Below, piece after piece: positions 16,391-23,984 of a stretch of DNA of 31,635 nucleotides. This DNA is from Spirochaetota bacterium. GTDB lineage: Bacteria; Spirochaetota; UBA12135; COTS27; JAFLEE01. Within the stretch, counting starts at the first letter, position 1; every line of letters begins with the position of its first letter. The stretch covers positions 1 through 31,635 of the forward strand of contig JAFLEE010000063.1 in NCBI GenBank assembly GCA_017302015.1, written 5' to 3'. The translations under genes were made by a program, and so were the position numbers. The notes under the pieces were generated by a model, which did not search any database, was not told where the DNA came from, and saw nothing but the letters and a program-made list of their open reading frames with translations.

Positions 16391-18283
16391 ATGGAAAACA
16401 CCGAGTCGCGCCGCGCGCCCTACGCCCCCCTCCAGCCCCATGGCCCGAGCCCCCTCGAAAAAACGGGGCTCCCGCCGCGCCTTAAGGAACTGGCCTTCGA
16501 TGTGGTCGTCATCGGCGGCGGCATCGCCGGGGTATGCGCGGCGGTCTCCAGCGCGCGCCATGGCGCCCGCACCGCCCTCGTGCAAGACCGGCCCGTCCTG
16601 GGAGGCAACGCCTCCAGCGAAATCCGGGTTTGCGTCGCCGGCGCCTGGTCGCGGGCGGGGGGCAAGAAGGTGGAGGAGCGCGAGACGGGGATCGTCGAGG
16701 AACTCCTCCTCGAGAACCGCTTCGACAACCCCCAGGATTCCTACCACGTCTGGGACCACCTGCTCTACGATTTCGCCGTGCGGGAAAAGAACCTCGACCT
16801 CTTCATGAACACCCAGGCGGTGGACGCGGTCATGGATGGCGAGCGCATCGCCGCCGCCGTTTGCTGGCAAGCGAGCACGGAGACGCGCCTGATCCTGGGC
16901 GCCGCGCAATTCATCGATTGTTCCGGCGACGGCCTCCTCGCCGCCGCGGCGGGCGCGCCCTACCGCACGGGCCGCGAGGCCGCCTCGGAGTTCGACGAGT
17001 CCTACGCGCCCCCGGTGGCCGACGGTTGGCAGATGGGCGCTTCGCTCCTCCTCTCCACCCGCGACCTCGGCCGGCCGACGCCCTACCGCGCGCCCTCCTT
17101 CGCCGTGAAGGTCGACAAGGCCCTCCTGAAGCGCCGCGGCCTCGGGCCGCTGGCCGAGGGTTTCTGGTGGGTGGAACTCGGCAGCGATGCGGACATCATC
17201 GCCGACCAGGAAGAAAACCGCCACAAACTCATGGGCTATGTGCACGGACTCTGGGACTACATCAAGAATTCGGGGGAGTTCCCCCAGGCGGCGAACCTGG
17301 CCCTGGATTGGGTCGGCTCGGTGCCGGGCAAGCGCGAATCCCGGCGCTTTATCGGAGATTACATCCTCTCCCAGAAGGATCTCGTGGAGCGGCGGCACTT
17401 CGAGGACACCGTGGCCTTCGGGGGCTGGTCCCTCGACGAGCATTGCCCCGGCGGCCTCCTCTCCCCCGATCTTCCCCCGAGTTTCTTCCACCAGCACTTC
17501 GATCGCGCCTACGAGATCCCCTTCCGCTGCCTGCGCGCCCGCACGATCTCGAACCTGCTTTTCGCCGGGCGCAATATCAGCCAGACGCACATCGCCCTTT
17601 CTTCCACCCGCGTCATCGGCACCTGCGCCAGCATGGGGCAGGCCGCGGGCACCGCCGCCGCCCTATGCGCGGCGCGCGGCGTGGGCCCGAGGGAATTGGG
17701 CGAGCGCCACCTCGGCGAACTCCAGGAGGCGCTGCTCCTCAACGACGCCTACCTCCCCAGGCGGCCCGCCTCCGGCGCAGGCGATCTGGCGCGCCGAGCC
17801 CGCCTCCGCGCGAGTTCCACCCGTTCGGGCGGGGCCGAGAACCTCGTCGACGGCGTCCCGCGGGACGAGGACGAGGTCTGCCACCATTGGGAATCCGACG
17901 GGCTGCCCGCGACGCTCACCCTCGATTGGGACCAGCCCACCCCCGTGGGCGAACTCGTCCTCAAACTCGATACGAACCTCCACCGAAAATTGTGGAAGGT
18001 GATGAAGGCCAAACGGGTCGGCAACCAGGATCCTCCGGACCCCGTGCCGCCCGAATTGGTGAAGTCCCTGGCGGTGGAGGGCCTCGTGGATGGGGAATGG
18101 GTTCCCCTGGCCGCCGCCGTCGGGATCCGTCGCCGCCTGGTCAGGCTCTCGTTCGAGGCGCGGGCCGTCCGTTCCGTGCGCATCCAATTGCTTGAGACCT
18201 ACGGCCATCCCCACGCCAAATTATTCGAGGTGCGCTGCTATGAGCGGGCCCCGGATTTTTCGGCGCGAGGAGCCGAACGCTAG
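16391..18283 (+). CDS. FAD-dependent oxidoreductase (PF12831-like) with discoidin-like C-terminal domain
   Basis: A 630-aa protein without a signal peptide. The dinucleotide-binding fold is near the start (VVVIGGGIAGVCAAVSSARHG, with GGGIAG at 42-47) and is followed by LGGNASSEIRV, a motif seen in PF12831 FAD_oxidored proteins. The second FAD-contact region is ISNLLFAGRNISQTHIALSS with TCASMGQAAGTAAAL. Residues ~470-625 form an F5/8-type-C (galactose-binding) sandwich, with ENLVDG, ATLTLDWDQPTPVGELVLKL and VRSVRIQLLETYG. The substrate is unknown; attachment of a sugar-binding-like domain and the GH110-like neighbour suggest oxidation of a sugar or glycoside in the cytoplasm. It is divergent from an AraC gene. 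No ribosome site is visible. Confidence 0.8.
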   Translation: MENTESRRAPYAPLQPHGPSPLEKTGLPPRLKELAFDVVVIGGGIAGVCAAVSSARHGARTALVQDRPVLGGNASSEIRVCVAGAWSRAGGKKVEERETGIVEELLLENRFDNPQDSYHVWDHLLYDFAVREKNLDLFMNTQAVDAVMDGERIAAAVCWQASTETRLILGAAQFIDCSGDGLLAAAAGAPYRTGREAASEFDESYAPPVADGWQMGASLLLSTRDLGRPTPYRAPSFAVKVDKALLKRRGLGPLAEGFWWVELGSDADIIADQEENRHKLMGYVHGLWDYIKNSGEFPQAANLALDWVGSVPGKRESRRFIGDYILSQKDLVERRHFEDTVAFGGWSLDEHCPGGLLSPDLPPSFFHQHFDRAYEIPFRCLRARTISNLLFAGRNISQTHIALSSTRVIGTCASMGQAAGTAAALCAARGVGPRELGERHLGELQEALLLNDAYLPRRPASGAGDLARRARLRASSTRSGGAENLVDGVPRDEDEVCHHWESDGLPATLTLDWDQPTPVGELVLKLDTNLHRKLWKVMKAKRVGNQDPPDPVPPELVKSLAVEGLVDGEWVPLAAAVGIRRRLVRLSFEARAVRSVRIQLLETYGHPHAKLFEVRCYERAPDFSARGAER

Positions 18284-18388
18284 GGGAAACTTCCTCCGCG
18301 GGACGCCGTTCAAGGGAACGGCCAAGGCAACGGTTTCCGGGCAGGATGAAATCTTTGTTTCTTACATGTTTAATACGCCCCAATCCAT

Positions 18389-18405
18389 GGAATTCTAGGA
18401 ATTCC
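18389..18405. promoter_or_regulatory. Inverted repeat upstream of the GH110-like gene
   Basis: GGAATTC (18389-18395) and GAATTCC (18399-18405) form perfect 7-base arms around TAG. A further direct repeat, ATCCATGGAA, occurs at about 18383 and 18415. They lie 33-50 bases before the ATG at 18438, after a TTTAAT box (18369-18374) that could be a -10 element, though no convincing -35 was found. An operator role is possible. Confidence 0.35.
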
Positions 18406-18437
18406 TGTCCTAAGATCCATGGAACCTGAGGAACACG

Positions 18438-20069
18438 ATGCTCCACACCTTGACCCCCCAGACCCTCACCTCGCCCATCGCCGATATCCGCCGCGACGGG
18501 GAACGGACGACGATCTCGCTGAAGCCGGGTGTGCACCACATCGTCGGCGACTTTCTCAGCGAGCGCCTGTGCGCCATCTCGAATAACGACTCGGGGATCA
18601 AGCGGGTGCTCGTCGACCTCACGGGCGCCCGCCATGTCGACGTGGAGGGGAACGGCGCCGAGCTCCGCATCCACGGCCTCGTGGTCCCGTTCCTGCTCCG
18701 CGGGGCCCGGGATGTCTCGATTCGAAACGTCACCATCGATTGGGATCGGCCGACGCTCAGCCAGGGCCTCGTCGAAGCCGCGCGGGAGGGCGCCGTGGAA
18801 CTCCGCTTCGACGCCGAGACGCCCTTCGAAGTGGCCTCGCGCCAATTGGTCTTCACCGGCGACCGCTACCGCTCCAGGTCCCTCGGGTACGCCCTGGCCT
18901 TTGACCCGAAGCGGGGAGAGACCTCCTACTTGGCCCCTGACCATTTCGCCCTCCGCCACTACCACCACGCCACGCAAATAGGGCCGGATCGGGTGCGCTT
19001 GGAGGGCGATTTCAACGGGGCGCCGCCCATCGGCTCGCTCCTCGTCTTCAGCCACGAGGGCCGGGAAGCTCCCGCCATCGCCATCGCCGATTGCCGCGAC
19101 ATCGCCCTGGCCGATATCAAAATCTACCACGCGGCGGCCATGGGAGTCATCGCCCAGGGCAGCGCCAACCTCACGCTGACGCGCGTCGACATCATGCGGC
19201 GGCCGGGGAGCGAGCGCGTCTTCTCCACCCATGCCGACGCCACCCATTTCGTCGATTGCCGCGGGCGGCTGCGCATCACGGACTGCCTCATGGAGAACCA
19301 GAAGGACGACCCCTGCAATCTCCACGGCATCTTCTACCCCGTGCGCGCCAAACTGGGGGACCGGACCCTCGCCGCGGGCATCGGCCACGGCCAGCAGGCG
19401 GGCTGCGTCACCTTCGCGGCGGGCGACGCCATCGCGTGGTACGACACCCAGAGCATGCGGCGCCTCGGGGCCTCTCGGGTGGCCGAGGTTTCGCTCATCA
19501 ACGGGGGGATGCTCCGCGTCGAGACCCACGACCCGCTCCCGGAGCTCCCCTGGGAGCGCCTGTCGTTCATGCGCGAAGACCACGACATCGACGTGGCGAT
19601 CTCGGGCTGCACCTTCCGCAATAATCGGGCCCGGGGCCTGCTCGTGAGCACCCTGGGGAAGGTGCTCATCGAAAAGAACCATTTCCACGTGCCGGGGGCC
19701 GCGCTCCTCTTCGAGGGCGACACGAATTACTGGTTCGAGTCGGGGCCCGTGGAGGATGTGGAGGTGCGGGACAATTTCTTCGACGAGTGCAATTACGGCG
19801 TCTGGGGCAAGGCCCTCTTCCAATTCACGCCGCGGGTGCCCCGGCCCGAGCCGGGGCTTTCCTTCCATCGGAACATCCGCATCCACCATAACCGTATCAA
19901 GGCCATCTTCTACCCCCTGCTCCACGCCGAGTCGGTGGAGGGCCTCTCCTTCACCGAGAACCGGGTGGAGAAGGGGGATTCCTACCCCCTGCGCCTCGGG
20001 GCGGCCCCGTTTTCCGTGCAGCCCGATTGCTCCCCGGTCGTCGAGAAGGGGAACCTGATCCCCTCGTAA
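18438..20069 (+). CDS. Right-handed beta-helix glycosidase, GH110-like (alpha-1,3-galactosidase family)
   Basis: A 543-aa protein built of repeated short strands typical of a right-handed parallel beta-helix (ARHVDVEGNGAELRIHGLVV, DVSIRNVTIDWDRPTLSQG, DIALADIKIYHAAAMGVIAQ). The segment STHADATHFVDCRG (about 263-276), followed by ENQKDDPCNLHG with the Asp290-Asp291 pair, resembles GH110 enzymes, in which paired acidic residues act in hydrolysis of terminal alpha-1,3-galactose. There is no signal peptide, whereas characterised GH110 members are usually exported, so an intracellular role on imported oligosaccharides is inferred. It follows the FAD oxidoreductase gene after 154 bases and may share its regulator. 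Alternatives are another beta-helix hydrolase or an epimerase-like protein. Confidence 0.68.
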   Translation: MLHTLTPQTLTSPIADIRRDGERTTISLKPGVHHIVGDFLSERLCAISNNDSGIKRVLVDLTGARHVDVEGNGAELRIHGLVVPFLLRGARDVSIRNVTIDWDRPTLSQGLVEAAREGAVELRFDAETPFEVASRQLVFTGDRYRSRSLGYALAFDPKRGETSYLAPDHFALRHYHHATQIGPDRVRLEGDFNGAPPIGSLLVFSHEGREAPAIAIADCRDIALADIKIYHAAAMGVIAQGSANLTLTRVDIMRRPGSERVFSTHADATHFVDCRGRLRITDCLMENQKDDPCNLHGIFYPVRAKLGDRTLAAGIGHGQQAGCVTFAAGDAIAWYDTQSMRRLGASRVAEVSLINGGMLRVETHDPLPELPWERLSFMREDHDIDVAISGCTFRNNRARGLLVSTLGKVLIEKNHFHVPGAALLFEGDTNYWFESGPVEDVEVRDNFFDECNYGVWGKALFQFTPRVPRPEPGLSFHRNIRIHHNRIKAIFYPLLHAESVEGLSFTENRVEKGDSYPLRLGAAPFSVQPDCSPVVEKGNLIPS

Positions 20070-20082
20070 GGTCATCCCGCTC

Positions 20083-20097
20083 CGGGGCGCTCCCCCG
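20083..20097. terminator. Possible hairpin between convergent genes
   Basis: CGGGG (20083-20087) and CCCCG (20093-20097) form a 5-bp GC stem with a 5-base loop in the 33-base gap between the GH110-like gene and the convergent LolA-like gene. No T-run follows. The placement fits a terminator but the structure is short. Confidence 0.25.
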
Positions 20098-20102
20098 ACG
20101 CT

Positions 20103-20837
20103 TCAGCGGCCAGGGGGGAGGAATTGATAGTCCGTGTTCTCCTCCGCCACCGATACCCGGATATCGGCGAGGCTGACGAGGAACTTCACCTGGACGCGCA
20201 GGTCCAAGCGCATCCTTTGGCCAAGATAGAAGGTCTGGCCGGCGAAGCTCACCGGGCCGCAATCGACTTGGATGCGGAGCTTGGAAAGGAAAAGGGGCAA
20301 TTTGCTGGGCCAAAGCGTCAGGGAAACCTGATCGCCCGTATCGGCGAAGAGGAGGGCCTCGCCGTGGTAATACTTCTCCGAGGTCTCCCGGCAGGTGAAG
20401 CCGACCCGGTAGGCCTTCCGTCCCCCGACCCGCTCCGTTCCCTTCATCTCGAAATCGTATCGGGCCCGGCATTTCGGCGAGAAGGGGTTCTCGGGAACGC
20501 CACCGGGTCCGCCGGGCTGGGGCTTCTTGAGTTCCCGGCGCAATTCATCCGGACCCAGCCGATTCCCATCGATCACCATGGCGAAGACCTCATTGGTGAG
20601 GAGATCCGGCCGGCGCAACCGGGTGCGGCGCTCGGTGAGCACCACCTTCGAGGGTTTGGTTCCCTCGGGCTCGTTCCACTGGGTCATGACCGATTGGACC
20701 CGCCAGGACATTTCCCCCACCGCCCGGTCGAGGGCCTCGACCCGCTGCCCCGCGAGATCCAGGATCCGGGGGAGTTCCGTCGCGCCCTGGGCCGAGGCGG
20801 CCGAGGCCAATAGCAGCGCGCCGAGGAACCGCTTCAA
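20103..20837 (-). CDS. Secreted LolA-like (outer-membrane lipoprotein-sorting fold) protein
   Basis: A 244-aa protein with a short signal peptide (MKRFLGALLLASAASAQG). The mature part has an amphipathic N-terminal helix (ILDLAGQRVEALDRAVGEMS) and then antiparallel strands with a pattern like LolA/LolB and related periplasmic lipid-carrier folds: VVLTERRTRLRRPDLLTNEV, AMVIDGNRLG, GGRKAYRVGFTCRETSEKYY and RMRLDLRVQVKFLVSLADIR. The match is structural in style, not a confident family hit. Its ATG overlaps the stop of cbiO as ATGA, so it is translated with a metal transporter ATPase, an unexpected partnership. It may be an unrelated operon passenger or a metal-import accessory protein. Confidence 0.55.
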   Translation of the reverse strand: MKRFLGALLLASAASAQGATELPRILDLAGQRVEALDRAVGEMSWRVQSVMTQWNEPEGTKPSKVVLTERRTRLRRPDLLTNEVFAMVIDGNRLGPDELRRELKKPQPGGPGGVPENPFSPKCRARYDFEMKGTERVGGRKAYRVGFTCRETSEKYYHGEALLFADTGDQVSLTLWPSKLPLFLSKLRIQVDCGPVSFAGQTFYLGQRMRLDLRVQVKFLVSLADIRVSVAEENTDYQFLPPGR

Positions 20838-21682
20838 CCCCGCTTCCCCTTCTTTCTCCGCGCGGGGACCTTCTTCACCGGCGCGATCGCATGCCCGTGC
20901 TCGTGCTGGTGGACCCCATGGGCGTGGCGATGCACATGGATATGGACGAGATTCTGGGCCAAGAGGAAGGCGTGGTCGGTGAGGATCTCTTCGGGCGTCC
21001 CGCTCCTCGCCAGGCGATGGTCGCGGCCGAAGACGTGGACCTCATCGGCGAGTTCCTCCACCAGGTGCAGATCGTGGGTCGCGAAGACGATGGTCCGCCC
21101 GCCGGCATGGGCCTCTTGGAGGAGATCCACCAGGTCGCGCATCGTCTGGGGATCGATGCCTGCGGTCGGCTCGTCGAGGAGGAGCACCTCGGTTTCGAGG
21201 GTGAAGGTGGAGGCCAGGGCCGCCTTCTTCTTCTCCCCCACGCTCAGTTCATGGGGCGGCCGCTCGAGGAGGTCCCCCAAACCCAGGCGCCGGGAGATGG
21301 CCTCGACGCGGCGGGCGACCTCGCCCTCCGCCACGTCGAGTTGGAGCGGGCCGAACTCCAGGTCTTCGCGGATGGTGGGGCAGAAGAGTTGGGCGTCGGA
21401 GTTCTGGAACACGTAGCCGACGCGCCGGCGGAAGGCGCGCTGGAGATCGGGGCGCCCCAGGGCCTTCGCGTCGAGGGCCGCCCCGAAGGCGGTGAGGGAC
21501 CCCGCCTTCGCGAAGGCCAGCCCGTCGAGGAGGGTGAGCAGGGTGGATTTGCCGCTGCCGTTGGCCCCGATGATCGCGACCCGCTTCCCCGATGGGATCG
21601 CGAGGGACACCCCATCCAGTGCCGGTCGCCCGTCCACCCAGGAGTACGAGACATCCTTCAGTTCATAGATGTTTTCAGCCAA
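20834..21682 (-). CDS. cbiO: Cobalt/nickel ECF transporter ATPase with His-rich tail
   Basis: A 282-aa ATPase that powers a cobalt or nickel importer. Motifs in order are Walker A GANGSGKST (39-47), the Q-loop YVFQNSDAQLF, the signature LSVGEKKKAALA, Walker B LLLDEPTAGID and the switch His in VFATHDL. The frame has no usable ATG. I place the start at TTG 21682 because GGGAGGGG lies about four to five bases upstream and the next codons read AENIYELKDVS. The gene then overlaps cbiQ by about 25 bases. The last ~40 residues are a tail with nine histidines (HIHVHRHAHGVHQHEHGH) and a Lys/Arg-rich end, a probable metal-binding segment. The stop overlaps the LolA-like start. Confidence 0.88.
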   Translation of the reverse strand: MAENIYELKDVSYSWVDGRPALDGVSLAIPSGKRVAIIGANGSGKSTLLTLLDGLAFAKAGSLTAFGAALDAKALGRPDLQRAFRRRVGYVFQNSDAQLFCPTIREDLEFGPLQLDVAEGEVARRVEAISRRLGLGDLLERPPHELSVGEKKKAALASTFTLETEVLLLDEPTAGIDPQTMRDLVDLLQEAHAGGRTIVFATHDLHLVEELADEVHVFGRDHRLARSGTPEEILTDHAFLLAQNLVHIHVHRHAHGVHQHEHGHAIAPVKKVPARRKKGKRG

Positions 21683-22500
21683 AGAACCCCTCCCAAGAGG
21701 CCGAGACAAATCGCCAGGAGCGCCACGCCCCGGGCCCCGACCGGCGGCCCCCGTCGGCTCTTCAAATCGCCATCGTAACCGCGGGAGACCATGGCGTCGT
21801 AGACCTGGGCCTGGAGCCGGTAGGATTTCATCCACAAGGTGCCCATACCGCCGGCCACGAGGCGGCGCCCGATGCGGCCCGAGGCCACCCACCCGACGCG
21901 GCTTCGGATGGCCCGGTGGGTGGCCTCCACCAGGTCGAGGAGCACGAAGAGGTAGCGCCAGGTCATGCCGAGCACCATGACAAAGATGGCGCTGACCCGC
22001 AGCGACCGCAGCGTCGCCAGGAGCACGTGCTGGCGCGTGGTGAGTCCCAGGAGCGCGACGAGGGAAACGGCGTCGAGCACGCGCAGCACGACGCGCGCCA
22101 CCGATTCGAGCCCGGAATACGTGAGGCTCCCTTCCACCCCGAAAAGCGAGGCTTTCCAGAAGGCCGGCCCGGGCGTCACCCAGCCCGTGGCCGCGGGGGC
22201 CGTGAAAAGGAAGGTGAAAAGAGGGATGAAGGGAGCGGTGCGCCCCAGGAAGAAGCCGAGGGGAACCCGCGTGGAAACCGCCGCCAGCACGATCAGGAGA
22301 TAGCCGCCCGCCAGGATGCGCGGGTCGTGGGTGAGCAGCAGGGCCGCCATGAGGACCGCGGCCGCCCCCAGCTTGCTCCGGGGGTCCGTCCGCTGCAGCC
22401 ATCCGGCCAGGGAGGCATAGCGGTCGCCCGCCACGCTCTCCTTCAAGTAACGGGCCAAGCGAGCCAGGGTGCGGGCGATGAAGTCGGAGGGCGTTGTCAT
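21658..22500 (-). CDS. cbiQ: Cobalt/nickel ECF transporter transmembrane subunit
   Basis: A 280-aa integral membrane protein of the EcfT/CbiQ family, which couples the ATPase to the metal-binding CbiM subunit. Hydrophobic helices are at about LGAAAVLMAALLL, YLLIVLAAVS, APFIPLFTFLFTAP and FVMVLGMTWRYLFVLLDLV, with a last one near the C-terminus (VALLAICLGLLGGVLWL). The cytoplasmic coupling motifs appear as THRAIRSRV and DAMVSRGYDGD, the latter with the Arg-Gly characteristic of the family. ATG 22500 (MTTPSDFI) fits the CbiQ N-terminus; longer in-frame starts at 22545 and 22638 would cross the candidate promoter. It overlaps cbiO and is divergent from cbiM. Confidence 0.88.
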   Translation of the reverse strand: MTTPSDFIARTLARLARYLKESVAGDRYASLAGWLQRTDPRSKLGAAAVLMAALLLTHDPRILAGGYLLIVLAAVSTRVPLGFFLGRTAPFIPLFTFLFTAPAATGWVTPGPAFWKASLFGVEGSLTYSGLESVARVVLRVLDAVSLVALLGLTTRQHVLLATLRSLRVSAIFVMVLGMTWRYLFVLLDLVEATHRAIRSRVGWVASGRIGRRLVAGGMGTLWMKSYRLQAQVYDAMVSRGYDGDLKSRRGPPVGARGVALLAICLGLLGGVLWLKTSMN

Positions 22501-22536
22501 GGAGACCCGCGAAAGGGGCGAATATTCGGCGCGGCC

Positions 22537-22565
22537 ATTATCCATTCGTTTCCCGTTTGGTGGAA
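22537..22565 (-). promoter_or_regulatory. Candidate promoter of the cbiQ-cbiO arm
   Basis: On the minus strand TTCCAC (22560-22565), a 17-base spacer and GATAAT (22537-22542) form a moderate vegetative promoter, with a start expected near 22530. A 10-base palindrome, CGAATATTCG (22519-22528), lies right after the start and could bind a regulator. The evidence is positional only. Confidence 0.35.
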
Positions 22566-22642
22566 GATTGGGCGCACGCCTCCCCGCCGGGGCGAATGGG
22601 GTCGGCCCGTGCGCAGCGGAGCGCGAGGCGTCGCGCAATGGT

Positions 22643-22672
22643 TTGACGCGGCGGAAGGGAGCATGCTTTAAT
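22643..22672 (+). promoter_or_regulatory. Candidate promoter of the cbiM arm, with ~110-base leader
   Basis: TTGACG (22643-22648), 18 bases and TTTAAT (22667-22672) suit a vegetative promoter starting near 22679. That leaves about 110 untranslated bases before the cbiM ATG at 22788, long enough for an RNA switch. The leader holds a short hairpin (CGCGG/CCGCG around an A-run, about 22687-22703), but I do not find a B12 box or a recognisable NiCo riboswitch core. Confidence 0.45.
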
Positions 22673-22787
22673 TTTTTAAGCCTTGCGCGGGAAAAAACCG
22701 CGATTCGTCCACCCCGCGGCTTGTCGGAAAGGTCGCTTTCCCCGTCCTAAGCTCACTCCCAGAAGTCCCACGTTTCCCGGCGGCCCC

Positions 22788-23498
22788 ATGCACATCCCCG
22801 ACGGTTATCTCGGTCCCATCACCTGCGTCGCCGGCTTCGCCGCCATGGCGCCGATCTGGGCGGTGTCCTCGGCCCGGGTGAAGAAGACCCTCCAGGCCAA
22901 GCAGGTGCCCCTCCTCGCCATCGGGGCGGCCTTCTCCTTCGTAGTCATGATGTTCAATGTGCCGATCCCCGGGGGCACCACCGGCCACGCCGTGGGCGGG
23001 GCGATGGTGGCCATCCTCCTCGGCCCGTGGGCGGCGTGCATCTCCATCACCGTCGCCCTGGTCATCCAGGCGCTCCTCTTCGGCGACGGGGGCCTCACCG
23101 CCATCGGCGCCAATGCATTCAATATGGCCTTCGTCCTGCCGTTCGCGAGTTGGGGAGTGTACCGGCTCATCGCCGCCCGTTCATCGATCACCTCGGCGAG
23201 ACGGGCCGTCGCCGCGGCCATCGCCGGGTATCTCGGATTGGCCCTGGCCGCCCTGACCACCGGGATCCTCTTCGGCATCCAACCCCTCCTCCACCATACC
23301 GCCTCCGGGCAGGCCCTCTATTGCCCCTATCCGATCAAGATCGCCGTCCCCGTGATGCTGGGGGAGCACCTCTTGGTATTCGGTTGGATCGAGGCTGTGG
23401 TCACCGCCCTCGTGGTGAAATTCCTCCAGAAGCAAGACCCGTCGCTGCTCCAAGCGCCGCTCGAGACGGGGGTGGCTCCCGAAACGCGGGGGCCCTGA
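22788..23498 (+). CDS. cbiM: Cobalt/nickel ECF transporter substrate-capture subunit
   Basis: A 236-aa membrane protein beginning MHIPDGYLGP. The N-terminal Met-His together with nearby residues forms the metal site in CbiM/NikM proteins, which fixes ATG 22788 as the start; the frame is open 105 bases further up but would hide this residue. Conserved family segments are FNVPIPGGTTGHAVGGAMVA, ALLFGDGGLTAIGANAFNMA and several long hydrophobic helices. Co2+ and Ni2+ importers are not separable from these motifs alone. It is followed one base after its stop by a small membrane subunit, and is divergent from cbiQ-cbiO, whose products it needs to work. Confidence 0.9.
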   Translation: MHIPDGYLGPITCVAGFAAMAPIWAVSSARVKKTLQAKQVPLLAIGAAFSFVVMMFNVPIPGGTTGHAVGGAMVAILLGPWAACISITVALVIQALLFGDGGLTAIGANAFNMAFVLPFASWGVYRLIAARSSITSARRAVAAAIAGYLGLALAALTTGILFGIQPLLHHTASGQALYCPYPIKIAVPVMLGEHLLVFGWIEAVVTALVVKFLQKQDPSLLQAPLETGVAPETRGP

Positions 23499-23499
23499 C

Positions 23500-23832
23500 G
23501 TGAAGACCCAGCGGAAACTCCTCATCGGCCTGGGCGTGCTCGCCCTGCTTTCGCCCCTCGGCTTCCTCCTGCCGGAGAAACTCCATGCGGGCGCCGCCTG
23601 GGGGGAATGGAGCGCCGAAGAGGTGAAAAGCCTCGTGGGATACGTGCCGCGGGGGCTCGCGAAACTTTCCACGGTCTGGGACGCTTGGATCCCCGACTAC
23701 GCCTTCAAGGGATGGGAAAACCGGGGACATGCCCCGCGCAGCCTCGCCACGATCGCCTCCGCGATCCTCGGCATCGCCCTGTGCATCGGCCTGGGCTGGG
23801 TCCTGGGGATTTTCCTTAAGAAAAAGCCATAA
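23500..23832 (+). CDS. Small membrane subunit of the Co/Ni transporter (NikN/CbiN-like, PDGLE-type)
   Basis: A 110-aa protein that starts with GTG one base after the cbiM stop. TM1 (KLLIGLGVLALLSPLGFLLP) is followed by an extracytoplasmic loop of about 55 residues containing AAWGEWSAEEVKSLVGYVP and WDAWIPDYAFKGW, then TM2 (IASAILGIALCIGLGWVLGI) and a Lys-rich end. Two helices joined by an outside loop next to cbiM is the layout of CbiN/NikN accessory subunits, which assist metal loading. The GEWxxEEVKxxVGYVP stretch is like that in proteins annotated with PDGLE-type domains. I leave the symbol blank because cbiN and nikN cannot be separated here. Confidence 0.72.
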   Translation: MKTQRKLLIGLGVLALLSPLGFLLPEKLHAGAAWGEWSAEEVKSLVGYVPRGLAKLSTVWDAWIPDYAFKGWENRGHAPRSLATIASAILGIALCIGLGWVLGIFLKKKP

Positions 23833-23984
23833 ATTACGGTGGAGCCGCGGACCGCCACGATTCCCGAGGTGATCGCCGGAAAAGTTCGGAACCCCGGTAG
23901 GGGCGAGATCCTTCCCGATCCCTCCGCCGCACCTCTCCCGATGAAATCCGCCGGGACGCCCACGCGATCCCTACCAATCGCTTT

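Noticed and set aside
18141-20075. A 644-codon open frame opposite the GH110-like gene
   Set aside because: Its composition is typical of shadow frames, and it overlaps the end of the FAD gene as well as all of the beta-helix gene.
20970-21110. His-rich stretch as a CRISPR- or repeat-like DNA element
   Set aside because: The apparent repetition is coding: alternating His codons in the CbiO tail.
21683-22402. N-terminal extension of the cbiO frame upstream of TTG 21682
   Set aside because: It lies wholly within cbiQ in another frame, is Arg/Pro/Gly-rich and lacks ABC motifs. The strong ribosome site before TTG 21682 marks the real start.
22679-22787. Cobalamin or NiCo riboswitch before cbiM
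   Set aside because: I looked for a B12 box and conserved NiCo junction sequences and did not find them; only a short hairpin is present.
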